A stretch of DNA of 64,000 bases, taken from contig NZ_JACJSZ010000010.1 of NCBI RefSeq assembly GCF_014698445.1, positions 1 through 64,000 of the forward strand, read 5' to 3'. The translations under genes were made by a program, and so were the position numbers. The notes beneath the pieces are model-generated. The model ran no database searches and was not told where the DNA came from. It was given only the letters and a program-made list of their open reading frames with translations. Every line of letters begins with the position of its first letter. Positions within the stretch are counted from its first letter, which is position 1. The stretch is from Microcystis elabens FACHB-917. Its GTDB lineage: Bacteria; Cyanobacteriota; Cyanobacteriia; PCC-6307; Cyanobiaceae. Shown here piece by piece: positions 1 through 8,884 of this stretch.

Positions 1-117
1 TACACCAAGAACATCCTGCTCAACGAAGGTCTGCGTGCCTGGATGGCGCCGGCCGACCAGCCGCACGAAAACTTCATCTTCCCTGAAGAGGTTCTGCCCC
101 GTGGAAACGCCCTTTAA
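1..117 (+). CDS. psbD: Photosystem II D2 protein, C-terminal end (partial)
   Basis: The window starts inside psbD. The 38 visible residues contain the D2 C-terminus: [14 protein letters not shown], then [20 protein letters not shown] and a TAA stop at 115-117. D2 is one of the two reaction-centre core subunits of photosystem II in the thylakoid membrane. The last 17 nt overlap the GTG start of psbC in another frame, the usual cyanobacterial and plastid psbD-psbC arrangement, so the two are co-transcribed and probably translationally coupled. The start of the gene lies outside the window. Confidence 0.95.
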   Translation, partial: YTKNILLNEGLRAWMAPADQPHENFIFPEEVLPRGNAL

Positions 118-1489
118 TTCCGGTCTCATTTCGGTCGGGGGCAAGGACCTCGACTCCACCGGCTATGCCTGGTGGGCTGGCAATGCCCGGCTGATCAACC
201 TCTCCGGCCGTCTCCTCGGCGCCCATGTGGCCCACGCTGGCCTGATGGTTTTCTGGGCCGGCGCCATGATGCTGTTCGAGGTGAGCCATTTCACCTTCGA
301 CAAGCCCATGTACGAACAGGGCCTGATCCTGTTCCCCCACGTCGCCACCCTCGGCTACGGCGTCGGCCCCGGCGGTGAGGTCACCGACCTCTATCCGTTC
401 TTCGTGGTCGGTGTGCTGCACCTGATCAGCTCCGCCGTGCTCGGCCTCGGCGGTCTCTACCACGCCCTGCGGGGTCCCGAGATCCTGGAGAACTACTCCG
501 CGTTCTTCTCCCAGGACTGGCGCGACAAGAACCAGATGACCAACATCATCGGCTACCACCTCATCCTTCTCGGTGTGGGTGCCTTGCTGCTGGTGTTCAA
601 GGCCATGTTCTTCGGCGGCGTCTACGACACCTGGGCACCCGGGGGTGGTGACGTGCGCCTGATCAGCAACCCCACCCTCAGCCCCGGGGTGATCTTCGGT
701 TACCTCACCCGCGCCCCCTTCGGAGGCGAGGGCTGGATCATCGGTGTCGACTCCATGGAGGACATCATCGGTGGCCACATCTGGATCGGTCTGATCTGCA
801 TCTTCGGTGGCATCTGGCACGTCATCACCAAGCCCTTCGGCTGGGTGCGTCGAGCCTTCATCTGGAACGGTGAGGCCTACCTGAGCTATAGCCTGGGCGC
901 CCTGAGCTTCATGAGCTTCATCGCCTCGGCCTATATCTGGTTCAACAACACTGCCTACCCCTCGGAGTTCTACGGCCCCACCAACGCCGAGGCCTCCCAG
1001 GCCCAGAGCTTCACCTTCCTGGTGCGCGACCAGCGCATGGGTGCCAACATCGGTTCCGCCATGGGCCCCACCGGCCTGGGCAAATATCTGATGCGCTCCC
1101 CCACCGGTGAAATCATCTTCGGTGGTGAAACAATGCGCTTCTGGGACTTCCGTGGACCCTGGCTGGAGCCCCTGCGCGGCCCCAACGGTCTGAGCCTCGA
1201 CAAGCTCCAGAACGACATCCAGCCCTGGCAGGTGCGTCGGGCCGCCGAGTACATGACCCACGCTCCCAACGCCTCCCTCAACTCCGTGGGCGGCATCATC
1301 ACCGAGCCCAACTCGGTGAACTTCGTCAACATCCGCCAGTGGCTGGCCTCCACGCAATTCGTACTGGCCTTTTTCTTCCTGGTCGGCCACCTGTGGCATG
1401 CGGGCCGCGCACGCGCCGCCGCCGCCGGCTTTGAGAAGGGCATTGACCGTCAGGCCGAGCCCACCCTGGCCATGCCGGACCTCGACTGA
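101..1489 (+). CDS. psbC: Photosystem II chlorophyll-binding antenna protein CP43
   Basis: 462 residues from a GTG start at 101 ([17 protein letters not shown]), full length for CP43. It has six hydrophobic spans carrying paired His ligands for chlorophyll (for example [22 protein letters not shown]) and the large lumenal loop with [14 protein letters not shown], the region that contributes to the Mn cluster surroundings. An upstream in-frame ATG at 35 lies well inside psbD and would add a non-conserved tail; GTG 101 matches the conserved N-terminus and has a GAGG Shine-Dalgarno-like stretch just upstream. It overlaps psbD by 17 nt. CP43 is the inner antenna that passes excitation energy to the PSII core. 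Confidence 0.97.
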   Translation: METPFNSGLISVGGKDLDSTGYAWWAGNARLINLSGRLLGAHVAHAGLMVFWAGAMMLFEVSHFTFDKPMYEQGLILFPHVATLGYGVGPGGEVTDLYPFFVVGVLHLISSAVLGLGGLYHALRGPEILENYSAFFSQDWRDKNQMTNIIGYHLILLGVGALLLVFKAMFFGGVYDTWAPGGGDVRLISNPTLSPGVIFGYLTRAPFGGEGWIIGVDSMEDIIGGHIWIGLICIFGGIWHVITKPFGWVRRAFIWNGEAYLSYSLGALSFMSFIASAYIWFNNTAYPSEFYGPTNAEASQAQSFTFLVRDQRMGANIGSAMGPTGLGKYLMRSPTGEIIFGGETMRFWDFRGPWLEPLRGPNGLSLDKLQNDIQPWQVRRAAEYMTHAPNASLNSVGGIITEPNSVNFVNIRQWLASTQFVLAFFFLVGHLWHAGRARAAAAGFEKGIDRQAEPTLAMPDLD

Positions 1490-1540
1490 TGGGCTCCGGG
1501 GGTTCCCATCCCGGATTCCTTCCCATCGGCCTTCCACCAG

Positions 1541-1567
1541 CCTCCGCCCATCGGGCGGGGGCTTTTT
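1541..1567 (+). terminator. Rho-independent terminator after psbDC
   Basis: A GC-rich stem (1541-1549 with 1553-1561, one G-T wobble) with a 3-base ATC loop is followed by a run of five T at 1563-1567. It lies about 50 bases after the psbC stop, where the psbDC transcript should end. Confidence 0.75.
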
Positions 1568-1637
1568 GCTGGCGGGGCGATCGGGCGTGGAGGGTCAGCT
1601 TCCGTACCATGGGTGCTGCCAGGGCCGCCAGGACGCG

Positions 1638-2720
1638 ATGGGCCTGTGGGGAAAGCTGAGCGGCAAGGTCAGGCGATCGCCCCGCACCCTGCGGGTGCTG
1701 CTGGCTCCCCGCCTCCGGCGCCGCAGGGCGGCCATCGAGCACCTGCTCAACCGGCGCCGGTTTTCAGCGACCCGGCGCGCCCTGCGGCGCCGCAACCCCG
1801 ACGGGACCGGCCTGGTGCTCAACACACGGCTGGTGGAGCCCACGATCCCCTCGATCGCCCACTGGGCCGACTGGAGCCTGACCCGCCATGGCTTCTGCGG
1901 CAACTTGCGCGACCAGCCACAGCTCCTGTTCGTCAAGGCGATGCAGGAATGCCTGGAGCTGTTCCTGGACCTCTACCTGCCCCGCATCGAGGCGACGACG
2001 CGCTTCGTCCTGGTCACGGGCGATGCCGACACCACCCTGCCCCGCCAGGTCGATCAGCGGTTCCCCGATTACGGCACCTCCGGCCTGCAGCAACGCCTGC
2101 TTCACCTGCTGGACGACCCCAGGCTGCTGCACTGGTATGCGGAGAATCTCGACACGCCGCTGCCCGGTGTCACCCCGATCCCGCTGGGTTGCATCAACAG
2201 TGATGGCCACGTCATCTACCGGCAGACCCTGGCGGCGGACGCTCCGATCCCCCTCCGGGAGCGGCCCCTCAAGGCCTTCTGCGCCCACTACGTCCGCGAA
2301 GGTCCGCAATGGGAGAACCGGCGTGCTGTGATGCGGCTCGCCACCGGCGACTGGCGGGCGTTCGTGGAGGTGCACGAGCAGATCCCCTACCACGCCTTCT
2401 TCCCGACCCTGCAGCGCTACCCGTTCGTGATCTGCGCCGGCGGCGGCGGCCTCGACCCCTCCCCGAAGGCCTTCACGGCCCTGCTGGCCGGAGCGATCCC
2501 GATCATCGAGCGCAATCCCACCACGGCCGCCTATGGCGACCTGCCGGTGGCCTACGTCGAGGGTTGGGACAACCACAGCCTCTCCCCCGCCCGGCTGGAG
2601 GCCTGGCGGGAGCAGTTGTACCCACGCTTCGAGGACCCGGCCCAGCGCCGCGTCGTGCTCGAGAGGATGGCATTGGCCCACTGGCTGCGGCGGATCCGCG
2701 CCCATCACCCGGGCGCCTGA
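1638..2720 (+). CDS. Exostosin-like (GT47-type) glycosyltransferase-like protein
   Basis: 360 residues from ATG 1638 ([17 protein letters not shown]); an open frame extends further upstream but has no conserved look. The N-terminal 60 residues are very Arg-rich. The C-terminal half resembles the exostosin domain: [19 protein letters not shown] followed by [13 protein letters not shown], the pattern in which a nucleotide-sugar-binding segment precedes 'ALLAGxIPI'. No signal peptide is obvious. The acceptor and donor cannot be told. It is isolated between psbC and maf and its last 16 nt overlap the 3' end of maf on the other strand. The family is inferred from the C-terminal motif only. Confidence 0.6.
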   Translation: MGLWGKLSGKVRRSPRTLRVLLAPRLRRRRAAIEHLLNRRRFSATRRALRRRNPDGTGLVLNTRLVEPTIPSIAHWADWSLTRHGFCGNLRDQPQLLFVKAMQECLELFLDLYLPRIEATTRFVLVTGDADTTLPRQVDQRFPDYGTSGLQQRLLHLLDDPRLLHWYAENLDTPLPGVTPIPLGCINSDGHVIYRQTLAADAPIPLRERPLKAFCAHYVREGPQWENRRAVMRLATGDWRAFVEVHEQIPYHAFFPTLQRYPFVICAGGGGLDPSPKAFTALLAGAIPIIERNPTTAAYGDLPVAYVEGWDNHSLSPARLEAWREQLYPRFEDPAQRRVVLERMALAHWLRRIRAHHPGA

Positions 2721-3376
2721 GCCAGGGCCCCGGCCCCGGGGCCGAGCCACTGGCGCAGCAGGGGCAGGCTGAGGCCGATCACGTTGCTGAAGCAGCCCTC
2801 CAGCCGCTCCACCACCAGGCCGCCGCGGCCCTCGAGGGCGAAGCCGCCGGCACAGGCCAGGGGTTCGCCGCTGGCCACGTAGGCCTGGATCTCCGCCTCG
2901 TCGAGGCAGGCGAAGTGCACCCGCGTGGTCACCACCGCCTGCAGGGGCTCCGCTGGCCGCTCGGAGTCGGGACGCCGCAGCAGGCCATGGCCGGTGTGCA
3001 GATCTCCCCAGCCGCCGGCCATGCGCCGCCAGCGGGCCGTCGCCTCGGCGGCGCTGCGGGGCTTGCCCCACGTCTCTCCCCCCACCACCAGCAGGGAGTC
3101 GCAGCCCAGCACTCCCATCGACGGCCAGTCCGCCGCTGACGCGAGCGTTGCGGCCACGGCCCGGGCCTTGGCCAGCCCCAGCTCCTGCACCAGCCGCCGG
3201 GGATCCGCCCGGTGGATCCCGTCCTCATCCACCCCGCTCACCTGGATGCGGTGGGGGATGCGGGCCTGCTCCAGGAGGCGGCGCCGGGCCGGGGAAGCGG
3301 ATGCCAGCAGCAGCACAGGGGACTCCGGAGTTGCCTCCAGCCTGCCCGTCGATTGGGGAGAATGGCGGGATGGCAC
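2705..3376 (-). CDS. maf: Maf-like nucleoside triphosphate pyrophosphatase
   Basis: 223 residues. The Maf/Ham1 signature is clear: [16 protein letters not shown] near the N-terminus, then [16 protein letters not shown] and a late GGFALEGRG. Maf proteins hydrolyse non-canonical or selected NTPs to NMP and pyrophosphate in the cytoplasm. The ATG at 3376 would overlap the divergent gene starting at 3370; the conserved region begins only about residue 20, so a later start is possible. The 3' end overlaps the convergent exostosin-like gene by 16 nt. Confidence 0.92.
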   Translation of the reverse strand: MPSRHSPQSTGRLEATPESPVLLLASASPARRRLLEQARIPHRIQVSGVDEDGIHRADPRRLVQELGLAKARAVAATLASAADWPSMGVLGCDSLLVVGGETWGKPRSAAEATARWRRMAGGWGDLHTGHGLLRRPDSERPAEPLQAVVTTRVHFACLDEAEIQAYVASGEPLACAGGFALEGRGGLVVERLEGCFSNVIGLSLPLLRQWLGPGAGALAQAPG

Positions 3377-3744
3377 AGGCCGACACCGAGTCCCGTTCGC
3401 TGGCGCGGGCCGCGCTCTCCCTTCGCTGCCTGCCCTTCCGTCGCCGCTTCTATGAGGCGGTGGGGGAGGAGCCCCTCAGCAGCACGGAACTCGTCCGCCG
3501 CGCCGAGGGCCCTCCCCCGTTCACCTTCCTGCCCCTCAGCAGCGAACGGACCGAGGACCATTTCCTCTGGCTGATCCGGCTGGGGGTCCTGCGCAGGGAA
3601 GTGGATGGCCAGGGGCTCACCGAACGGGTGCGGCTGACGCCGATGGGCCGCAAGGTGCTGTGGTGCTGGTCTGGCGAGATTCCGCGGGCGGGCCGGCGGG
3701 AGCGGATCCTGGAGGCGCTGCGCCGCCACCGCCCCCGCCTTTGA
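3370..3744 (+). CDS. Conserved cyanobacterial small protein (Npun_F0494-like)
   Basis: 124 residues starting [16 protein letters not shown]. The central stretch [19 protein letters not shown], followed by [11 protein letters not shown], recalls a short family conserved among cyanobacteria (Npun_F0494 type, recalled from memory rather than searched). The fold suggests a winged-helix-like small protein, but its function is unknown. The stop codon (3742-3744) overlaps a possible TTG start of cobQ at 3741, so the two are probably one operon. Confidence 0.75.
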   Translation: MAQADTESRSLARAALSLRCLPFRRRFYEAVGEEPLSSTELVRRAEGPPPFTFLPLSSERTEDHFLWLIRLGVLRREVDGQGLTERVRLTPMGRKVLWCWSGEIPRAGRRERILEALRRHRPRL

Positions 3745-3776
3745 ACCGACCTGACCCCGCCTCACCCCGCCCGCTG

Positions 3777-5294
3777 ATGGTGCTGGGCACCAGCAGCGGC
3801 GCCGGCAAGTCCCTGATGGCCGCCGCCCTCTGCCGCGTGCTGCGGCGCCGGGGGGAGCAGCCCCTGCCGTTCAAGGGGCAGAACATGAGCCTCAACGCCT
3901 GGGTCGACCAGCAGGGCGGGGAAATGGCCTACTCCCAGGCCCTGCAGGCCTGGGCCGCGGGCCTGGAGCCCCGGGTGGCGATGAACCCGGTGCTGCTCAA
4001 GCCCCGGGGCGACAGCACCAGCGAGGTGATCCATCTGGGCCGGTCGGTGGGCACGGCCCGGGCGGAGCACTACTACCGCGACTGGTTCCGGCCCGGCTGG
4101 GCGGCGATCCGGAGCGGCCTGGCGCAGCTGCGGGAGGCCCACCCCGGCGGCCGGCTGGTGCTGGAGGGGGCCGGCAGTCCGGTGGAGGTGAACCTGCAGG
4201 CCAGGGACCTCACCAACCTGCGGCTGGCCCAGTTCCTGCGGGCCCGCTGCCTGCTGGTGGCAGACATCGAACGGGGCGGCGTCTTCGCCCAGATCGTCGG
4301 CACCCTGGATCTGCTGCGGCCCGTGGAGCGGCCCCTGATCGGCGGGCTGCTGATCAACCGCTTCCGCGGCCGCCGCTCCCTGTTCGATGCCGGCCGCGAG
4401 TGGCTGGAGCGGCGGACCGGCGTGCCGGTGCTGGGGGTGATGCCCTGGCTCGACGAGCTGTTTCCCCCCGAGGACTCCCTCGACCTGCTGGAGAGGAGCA
4501 GCCGCAAGCCCCGCGCCGAACTCAGCCTGGTGGTGCTGCGTCTGCCCTCCCTGAGCAACTTCTCCGACCTCGACCCGCTCGAGGCCGAACCCAGCGTGCG
4601 CCTGCGCTGGCTGCGGCCGGGGCAGCCCCTGGAGCGGCCCGATGCCGTGATCCTTCCCGGCAGCAAGCAGACCCTGCGGGACCTGGCGGCGCTGCGCGAC
4701 AGCGGCCTGGCGGAGCGGCTGCGGGCCTATGTGGCCGGAGGGGGGCAGATCTTCGCCCTCTGCGGCGGTCTGCAGATGCTGGGGCAGGAGCTGCACGACC
4801 CCGATGGCCTCGAAGGGGGCCGGGCCGGGGAGAGGCTAAGCGGGCTGGGCCTGCTGCCCCTGCGCACCGTCTTCCAGGGAGACAAGACCTTGCGGCAACG
4901 GCAGAGCCGGGCCCTCTGGCCCCCCGGCCGGGGCGACCTCCCCCTGGTGGAGGGCTTCGAGCTCCACCACGGCCGCAGCGAGCGGATCGACCCGTCGGGC
5001 TGCGCACCCCTGACGGAGGACGGGTTCCTGGGCTGGTGGACGGAGTGCGGCGGCCAGGGCGGTGGGGTGGCCGGCACCTATCTGCACGGCATCTTCGAGA
5101 ACGGCCCCTGGCGGCGCCGCTGGCTCAACCTGCTGCGGCGGCGGCGCCGACTGCCGCCCCTGGAGGAGAACCAGCCCCACCATGGCCGTCAGCGGGACGC
5201 CCTTCTCGATCGCCTCGCCGATGCCTTCGAGGCCCACATCGACCTGGAGCCCCTGCTGGCCCCGGATCCTGCCCCCCGGACGCCGCTCCCCTGA
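3777..5294 (+). CDS. cobQ: Cobyric acid synthase
   Basis: 505 residues from ATG 3777 ([14 protein letters not shown]); an in-frame TTG at 3741 that overlaps the previous stop would add 12 residues. CobQ amidates the b, d, e and g carboxyls of adenosylcobyrinate a,c-diamide using glutamine and ATP, in the cytoplasm, during pseudo-cobalamin/B12 synthesis. The N-terminal dethiobiotin-synthetase-like domain carries the P-loop at residues 4-12 and [13 protein letters not shown]. The C-terminal class I-like glutamine amidotransferase domain has the nucleophile Cys329 in [11 protein letters not shown] and His437 in GTYLHG. Length is normal. Downstream is a small ferredoxin gene almost touching it. 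Confidence 0.95.
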   Translation: MVLGTSSGAGKSLMAAALCRVLRRRGEQPLPFKGQNMSLNAWVDQQGGEMAYSQALQAWAAGLEPRVAMNPVLLKPRGDSTSEVIHLGRSVGTARAEHYYRDWFRPGWAAIRSGLAQLREAHPGGRLVLEGAGSPVEVNLQARDLTNLRLAQFLRARCLLVADIERGGVFAQIVGTLDLLRPVERPLIGGLLINRFRGRRSLFDAGREWLERRTGVPVLGVMPWLDELFPPEDSLDLLERSSRKPRAELSLVVLRLPSLSNFSDLDPLEAEPSVRLRWLRPGQPLERPDAVILPGSKQTLRDLAALRDSGLAERLRAYVAGGGQIFALCGGLQMLGQELHDPDGLEGGRAGERLSGLGLLPLRTVFQGDKTLRQRQSRALWPPGRGDLPLVEGFELHHGRSERIDPSGCAPLTEDGFLGWWTECGGQGGGVAGTYLHGIFENGPWRRRWLNLLRRRRRLPPLEENQPHHGRQRDALLDRLADAFEAHIDLEPLLAPDPAPRTPLP

Positions 5295-5590
5295 GCGGCC
5301 ACCAGCCCCTAGATTTCCGCCAGAGCGACCGTCCCCCCATCGCGATCCCCCGCCCCGCCATCACCATCGCGTGGCCGGACGGGCGCACCTCGACCGCGAT
5401 CCCCGGCCAGGACTGGCTGGAGGCCGCCCGCCAGGCGGCGGTGATGATTCCCACCGGCTGCCTGGGGGGCAGCTGCGGCGCCTGCGAGATCGAGGTGAAC
5501 GGGCGGGTGGTGCGGGCCTGTGTGGCCACCGTGCCCTCCAGTCCGAGCGGTCGGCTGACCGTCAGCCTGGCCAGTGATCCCCATTGGTAG
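5291..5590 (+). CDS. Small 2Fe-2S ferredoxin-like protein
   Basis: About 99 residues if started at the CTG (5291) that overlaps the cobQ stop. The cluster motif is [15 protein letters not shown] followed by VVRAC: C-x4-C-x2-C as in plant-type ferredoxins, but only 11 residues before the fourth Cys instead of the usual 20-odd. It ends SLASDPHW. It is a soluble electron carrier or a subunit-like ferredoxin with unknown partner. No ATG, GTG or TTG lies in frame between the cobQ end and the conserved region, so the true start is uncertain: CTG 5291, a rarer ATC, or a codon inside cobQ. Confidence 0.75.
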   Translation: MSGHQPLDFRQSDRPPIAIPRPAITIAWPDGRTSTAIPGQDWLEAARQAAVMIPTGCLGGSCGACEIEVNGRVVRACVATVPSSPSGRLTVSLASDPHW

Positions 5591-5595
5591 GGCGT

Positions 5596-6627
5596 GTGAG
5601 TTCCCCCCCCCGGTGCCACATCCTCTCGATCGATTTCCAGGATCTCGACGTGATCTGGAACGTTCGGCTGTTCTACCTGGCGGCGGGCTTCGCGCTCGTC
5701 CGCGACGGAGAGGATCCGGATCTGGACCTGCTGGTGATCCTGCGGGGCGATCCGGGCCAGGCCCATCGGGAGCACCGCGGGATCGTGCATGTGTACGACT
5801 ACGTCAAGGAGCTTCAGGTGGACTGGCCCGCGTGCTTTCCCCGGGCCCGTGAGATCCGGCTCGTCTCCCTGTTCCAGCCGGACCCCCTGCCCGATGGGGT
5901 CCGCTGGGTGCCCGGCTACCTGCCGGTGATCCCCGAGTTCTGGCAGCGGCACCCCTTCCGCAAGAAGGCCCGCAGGCCGCTGCACATCGCCAACTTCAAG
6001 CCGATGGGAGACGACCCCTATCAGCGGGATCTGGCCCGGCTGGCGCGCCACGGGCTGGTGCGGGTCTACGGCGCGCGCTGGGACAGGCTCGGCCTCGCGA
6101 CCCACGGCCTCAGCTACCTGGAAGCGAATCGACGGCTGGCGGATGCCTGGTGCTGCTACGGCCTGATGTACCCCTACCAGCGGGGTGCCACCCTTTCGGG
6201 CCGGATGTGGCAGGCGCCCCTGCACGGATGCCAGGTGATCAGCGAACAGGGCACCAACCCCCTGGGACTCCCCGGGATCCTCGAGGTGGAGCGCTTCACT
6301 CCGGAGACGCTGCTCAGCGTGGGCTCGATCCGGGAGTGCTGGCAGATCCGGCAGGACGCCACCCGGTTCTGGCGCGAGGCCACCGAGCGCCTGGCCCGCC
6401 AGCTCGACCTGCCGGCCCACCGGGGGCCCTCGGCCGCCCAGCTGGCCGGCTGCCGGCGGGAACGACGGGCCCAGCATCTGAGGGTGGTCTGGGGCCGGCG
6501 CCTGGCCAGGCTGGGGCGCTGGCTGACCCCGCCGCCGGTGAGCTGCTGGTGGCGACGACGGCAGCGGACACTGCGAGGGCTGGGGCGACTCCTGCAGGGG
6601 GCCTCCAGCCAGGGGAGTGGACGCTGA
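5596..6627 (+). CDS. Unknown protein, glycosyltransferase-like C-terminal part
   Basis: 343 residues from GTG 5596 (VSSPPRCHILSIDF); a TTG at 5584 inside the ferredoxin gene is the alternative. I do not recognise the family with confidence. A segment reads PLHIANFKPMGDDPYQRD, then VRVYGARWDRLG and later SGRMWQAPLHGCQVISEQG, a layout like the C-terminal domain of CgeB/GT-B glycosyltransferases, where an activated sugar sits near the 'acceptable site' Gly/Glu. The last 60 residues are strongly basic. It precedes a radical SAM and a UDP-galactopyranose mutase gene, so a glycan role is plausible but not shown. Confidence 0.65.
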   Translation: MSSPPRCHILSIDFQDLDVIWNVRLFYLAAGFALVRDGEDPDLDLLVILRGDPGQAHREHRGIVHVYDYVKELQVDWPACFPRAREIRLVSLFQPDPLPDGVRWVPGYLPVIPEFWQRHPFRKKARRPLHIANFKPMGDDPYQRDLARLARHGLVRVYGARWDRLGLATHGLSYLEANRRLADAWCCYGLMYPYQRGATLSGRMWQAPLHGCQVISEQGTNPLGLPGILEVERFTPETLLSVGSIRECWQIRQDATRFWREATERLARQLDLPAHRGPSAAQLAGCRRERRAQHLRVVWGRRLARLGRWLTPPPVSCWWRRRQRTLRGLGRLLQGASSQGSGR

Positions 6628-6661
6628 AACGACAGGACCTTCGATGTCAGCGGGCTGGGGC

Positions 6662-6667
6662 TACGAT
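6662..6667 (+). promoter_or_regulatory. Possible -10 element before the radical SAM gene
   Basis: TACGAT fits the TANNNT pattern of cyanobacterial sigma-70 type -10 boxes and lies 33 bases before the ATG at 6701. No convincing -35 is seen. This would start the low-GC radical SAM / UGM pair separately from the upstream gene. Confidence 0.25.
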
Positions 6668-6700
6668 GCTGGTACGTGTGACGTTTTTGCAGGCATCTAG

Positions 6701-7753
6701 ATGGCGCTGCCAACAGTTCTGAAGCGTGCCGTTCCGGAGAACGTGCAATCGGCTGTCAAGCGTTTTCTATGGCCTGAATATTCCCATGTACCACCCGGTC
6801 AGAAAGTCATTGAATTCTGGGTGGATGTGGTGAGTGGCTGCAATCTGCGCTGCACCGCCTGTCCCGTCGGCATGCCCGAGTACACCAACAGCATCGGCCA
6901 GAAACTGACGGAGATGCCGATCGAGCTGTTCGAAAAGATCTGCCTGAAGGCCAAGGCTGACACCAACGGCAACTGCCGTTTCGGCCTTTACAACTGGACG
7001 GAGCCCACGCTCCATTCCAGGCTGGACGAGCTGATTGCCTGCGCCGAAAGCCATGGGGTTCCCTGTGGTATTTCCTCCAACCTCAACTACGACTACGACT
7101 GGTCACTGCTGAAGCCCCTACGACTCTGGAACTTCACGATCACGGTGTCGGGATTCACCCAGCGCACCTACCAGATCAACCATAAGGGCGGCCGCATCGA
7201 ACCGGTGCTCGCCAACCTGATCCGCATCTCCGAAACCCTCGGCGACTGGGAATGCTTCCAGGACATCGATGTGCGCTATCTGGTGCACAAGCAGAACCTG
7301 CATGAAGTGCATCTGTTCAAGCACTTCTGCGAAAAACTGGGGATGAAGTTCACGCCCTATCACGCCTATTACATGCCCATCGACAAGATGTTCGACGGGC
7401 TGGAAACGATCCCCCCGGAGCTCGAATACATCTACTACAGCCCCCAGCTGGTGCAGCAGGCCATCGGCAACCACCGATCCCAGAACTGCTTCATGCGGGA
7501 ATCGCAGGTGTGCCTCGACCATGAAGGAAACTTTTCGGTGTGCTGCGTGCAATCTCCCTCCGCCCCCTCGATCGCCAATTACCTGGATACCCCCTATCAG
7601 GTGATGCAGGCCAAACGCTATGGCAGCGAACTATGCAAGAAGTGCACCAGCACCGGCATCAACATCTTTGCCACCTACGGCATGCAGGAGCCGCCGGAGA
7701 TCCAGCAGTCGATTGAAAACCTTCTGCCCGTCGACCTGAAGGATTTTCGTTGA
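6701..7753 (+). CDS. Radical SAM / SPASM-type protein
   Basis: 350 residues. The radical SAM 4Fe-4S motif is SGCNLRCTACPVGMPE (C-x3-C-x2-C), about residues 48-55. Late Cys clusters, CCVQSPS and LCKKCTSTG, look like SPASM/twitch auxiliary cluster ligands. Such enzymes use S-adenosylmethionine to make a 5'-deoxyadenosyl radical for peptide or carbohydrate modification; the substrate here is unknown. Local GC is about 53-55%, well under its neighbours, and codon use is less biased to G/C at third positions, suggesting acquisition by transfer. The gene lies 3 bases before a UDP-galactopyranose mutase, so it may act on a Galf-containing glycan. Confidence 0.9.
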   Translation: MALPTVLKRAVPENVQSAVKRFLWPEYSHVPPGQKVIEFWVDVVSGCNLRCTACPVGMPEYTNSIGQKLTEMPIELFEKICLKAKADTNGNCRFGLYNWTEPTLHSRLDELIACAESHGVPCGISSNLNYDYDWSLLKPLRLWNFTITVSGFTQRTYQINHKGGRIEPVLANLIRISETLGDWECFQDIDVRYLVHKQNLHEVHLFKHFCEKLGMKFTPYHAYYMPIDKMFDGLETIPPELEYIYYSPQLVQQAIGNHRSQNCFMRESQVCLDHEGNFSVCCVQSPSAPSIANYLDTPYQVMQAKRYGSELCKKCTSTGINIFATYGMQEPPEIQQSIENLLPVDLKDFR

Positions 7754-7756
7754 TTC

Positions 7757-8884
7757 GTGATCTCCCAGGAATCAGACTCACCTAGCTACGACTACCTGAT
7801 CGTCGGCTGCGGGCTCTTCGGCGCCACGTTCGCCAGGCTGGCCACCGACGCCGGCAAGCGCTGTCTGATGATCGATCGCCGATCCCACATCGGCGGCAAC
7901 TGCTACACGGAGAAGCTGGAAGGCATCAACGTTCACCGCTACGGCGCCCATATCTTTCACACCAGCAACAAGGCCGTCTGGTCCTTCGTCAACAGGTTTG
8001 CGGAATTCAATCACTACATCAACTCGCCCAAGGCGATCTCCGGAGACAGGCTGTACTCCCTCCCCTTCAACATGAATACCTTCTACGAGCTCTGGCAGAC
8101 GCGCACGCCCGAGGAAGCGCGGCGCAAGATCGCCTCCCAGCGCTTCACCGGTGAACCCACCAACCTGGAGGAGCAGGCCCTGTCGCTGGTGGGGAAGGAC
8201 ATCTACGAGACCCTGATCCGCGACTACACCCGCAAGCAGTGGGGCAGGGATCCCCGTGAGCTGCCCGCCTTCATCATCAAGCGGCTGCCGCTGCGCTTCA
8301 CCTACGACAACAACTACTTCTCCGACCGCTACCAGGGCATCCCGATCGGGGGTTACACGGCCCTCTTCGACGCCATGCTGGAAGGTATCGAGGTCCGCCT
8401 CAACGTCGACTACTTCGCCCACCGCTCAACGCTGGATCACCAGGCCCGCAAGGTGGTCTACACCGGCTGCATCGACCAGTACTTCGACTACGCGCTGGGG
8501 CGGCTGGAGTACCGCTCCCTGGAGTTCGACAACGCCGTGGTGGAAACCGACAACTTCCAGGGCAATGCCGTGATCAACTACTGCGACACCCGCGAGCCCT
8601 TCACCCGCATCATCGAGCACCGGCATTTCGAAGGCTCCAGCTCCCCGGTCACCGTGATCACCAGGGAGTACCCCCGCCTCTGCAGCAATCACGCCATCCC
8701 CTACTATCCGGTCAACGATGCCCACAACCAGGGGCTGTACCGGCGCTATCAGGAGCTCTCCCAGGGCACGGAGAACGTGATCTTCGGCGGCCGTCTCTGC
8801 GAATACAAGTACATGGACATGCACGTGGTGATCGAATCCGCCATGAACCGGTTCCGCAGCGAGAGCCGTCAGGCGTCGGCCTGA
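7757..8884 (+). CDS. glf: UDP-galactopyranose mutase
   Basis: 375 residues from GTG 7757, 3 bases after the previous stop. It interconverts UDP-galactopyranose and UDP-galactofuranose with a reduced FAD cofactor, in the cytoplasm, feeding Galf-containing surface glycans. The N-terminal FAD-binding Rossmann motif is [14 protein letters not shown] with [11 protein letters not shown]. The mutase signature [14 protein letters not shown] follows, and later TRKQWGRDP and [16 protein letters not shown], all conserved. GC is lower than in the flanking genes at the 5' end. The 3' end overlaps mnmA on the other strand by 16 nt. Confidence 0.95.
   Translation: MISQESDSPSYDYLIVGCGLFGATFARLATDAGKRCLMIDRRSHIGGNCYTEKLEGINVHRYGAHIFHTSNKAVWSFVNRFAEFNHYINSPKAISGDRLYSLPFNMNTFYELWQTRTPEEARRKIASQRFTGEPTNLEEQALSLVGKDIYETLIRDYTRKQWGRDPRELPAFIIKRLPLRFTYDNNYFSDRYQGIPIGGYTALFDAMLEGIEVRLNVDYFAHRSTLDHQARKVVYTGCIDQYFDYALGRLEYRSLEFDNAVVETDNFQGNAVINYCDTREPFTRIIEHRHFEGSSSPVTVITREYPRLCSNHAIPYYPVNDAHNQGLYRRYQELSQGTENVIFGGRLCEYKYMDMHVVIESAMNRFRSESRQASA

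Noticed and set aside
6628-8884. Insertion sequence or prophage as the source of the low-GC island
   Set aside because: No transposase, integrase, terminal inverted repeats or tRNA target were found next to it.
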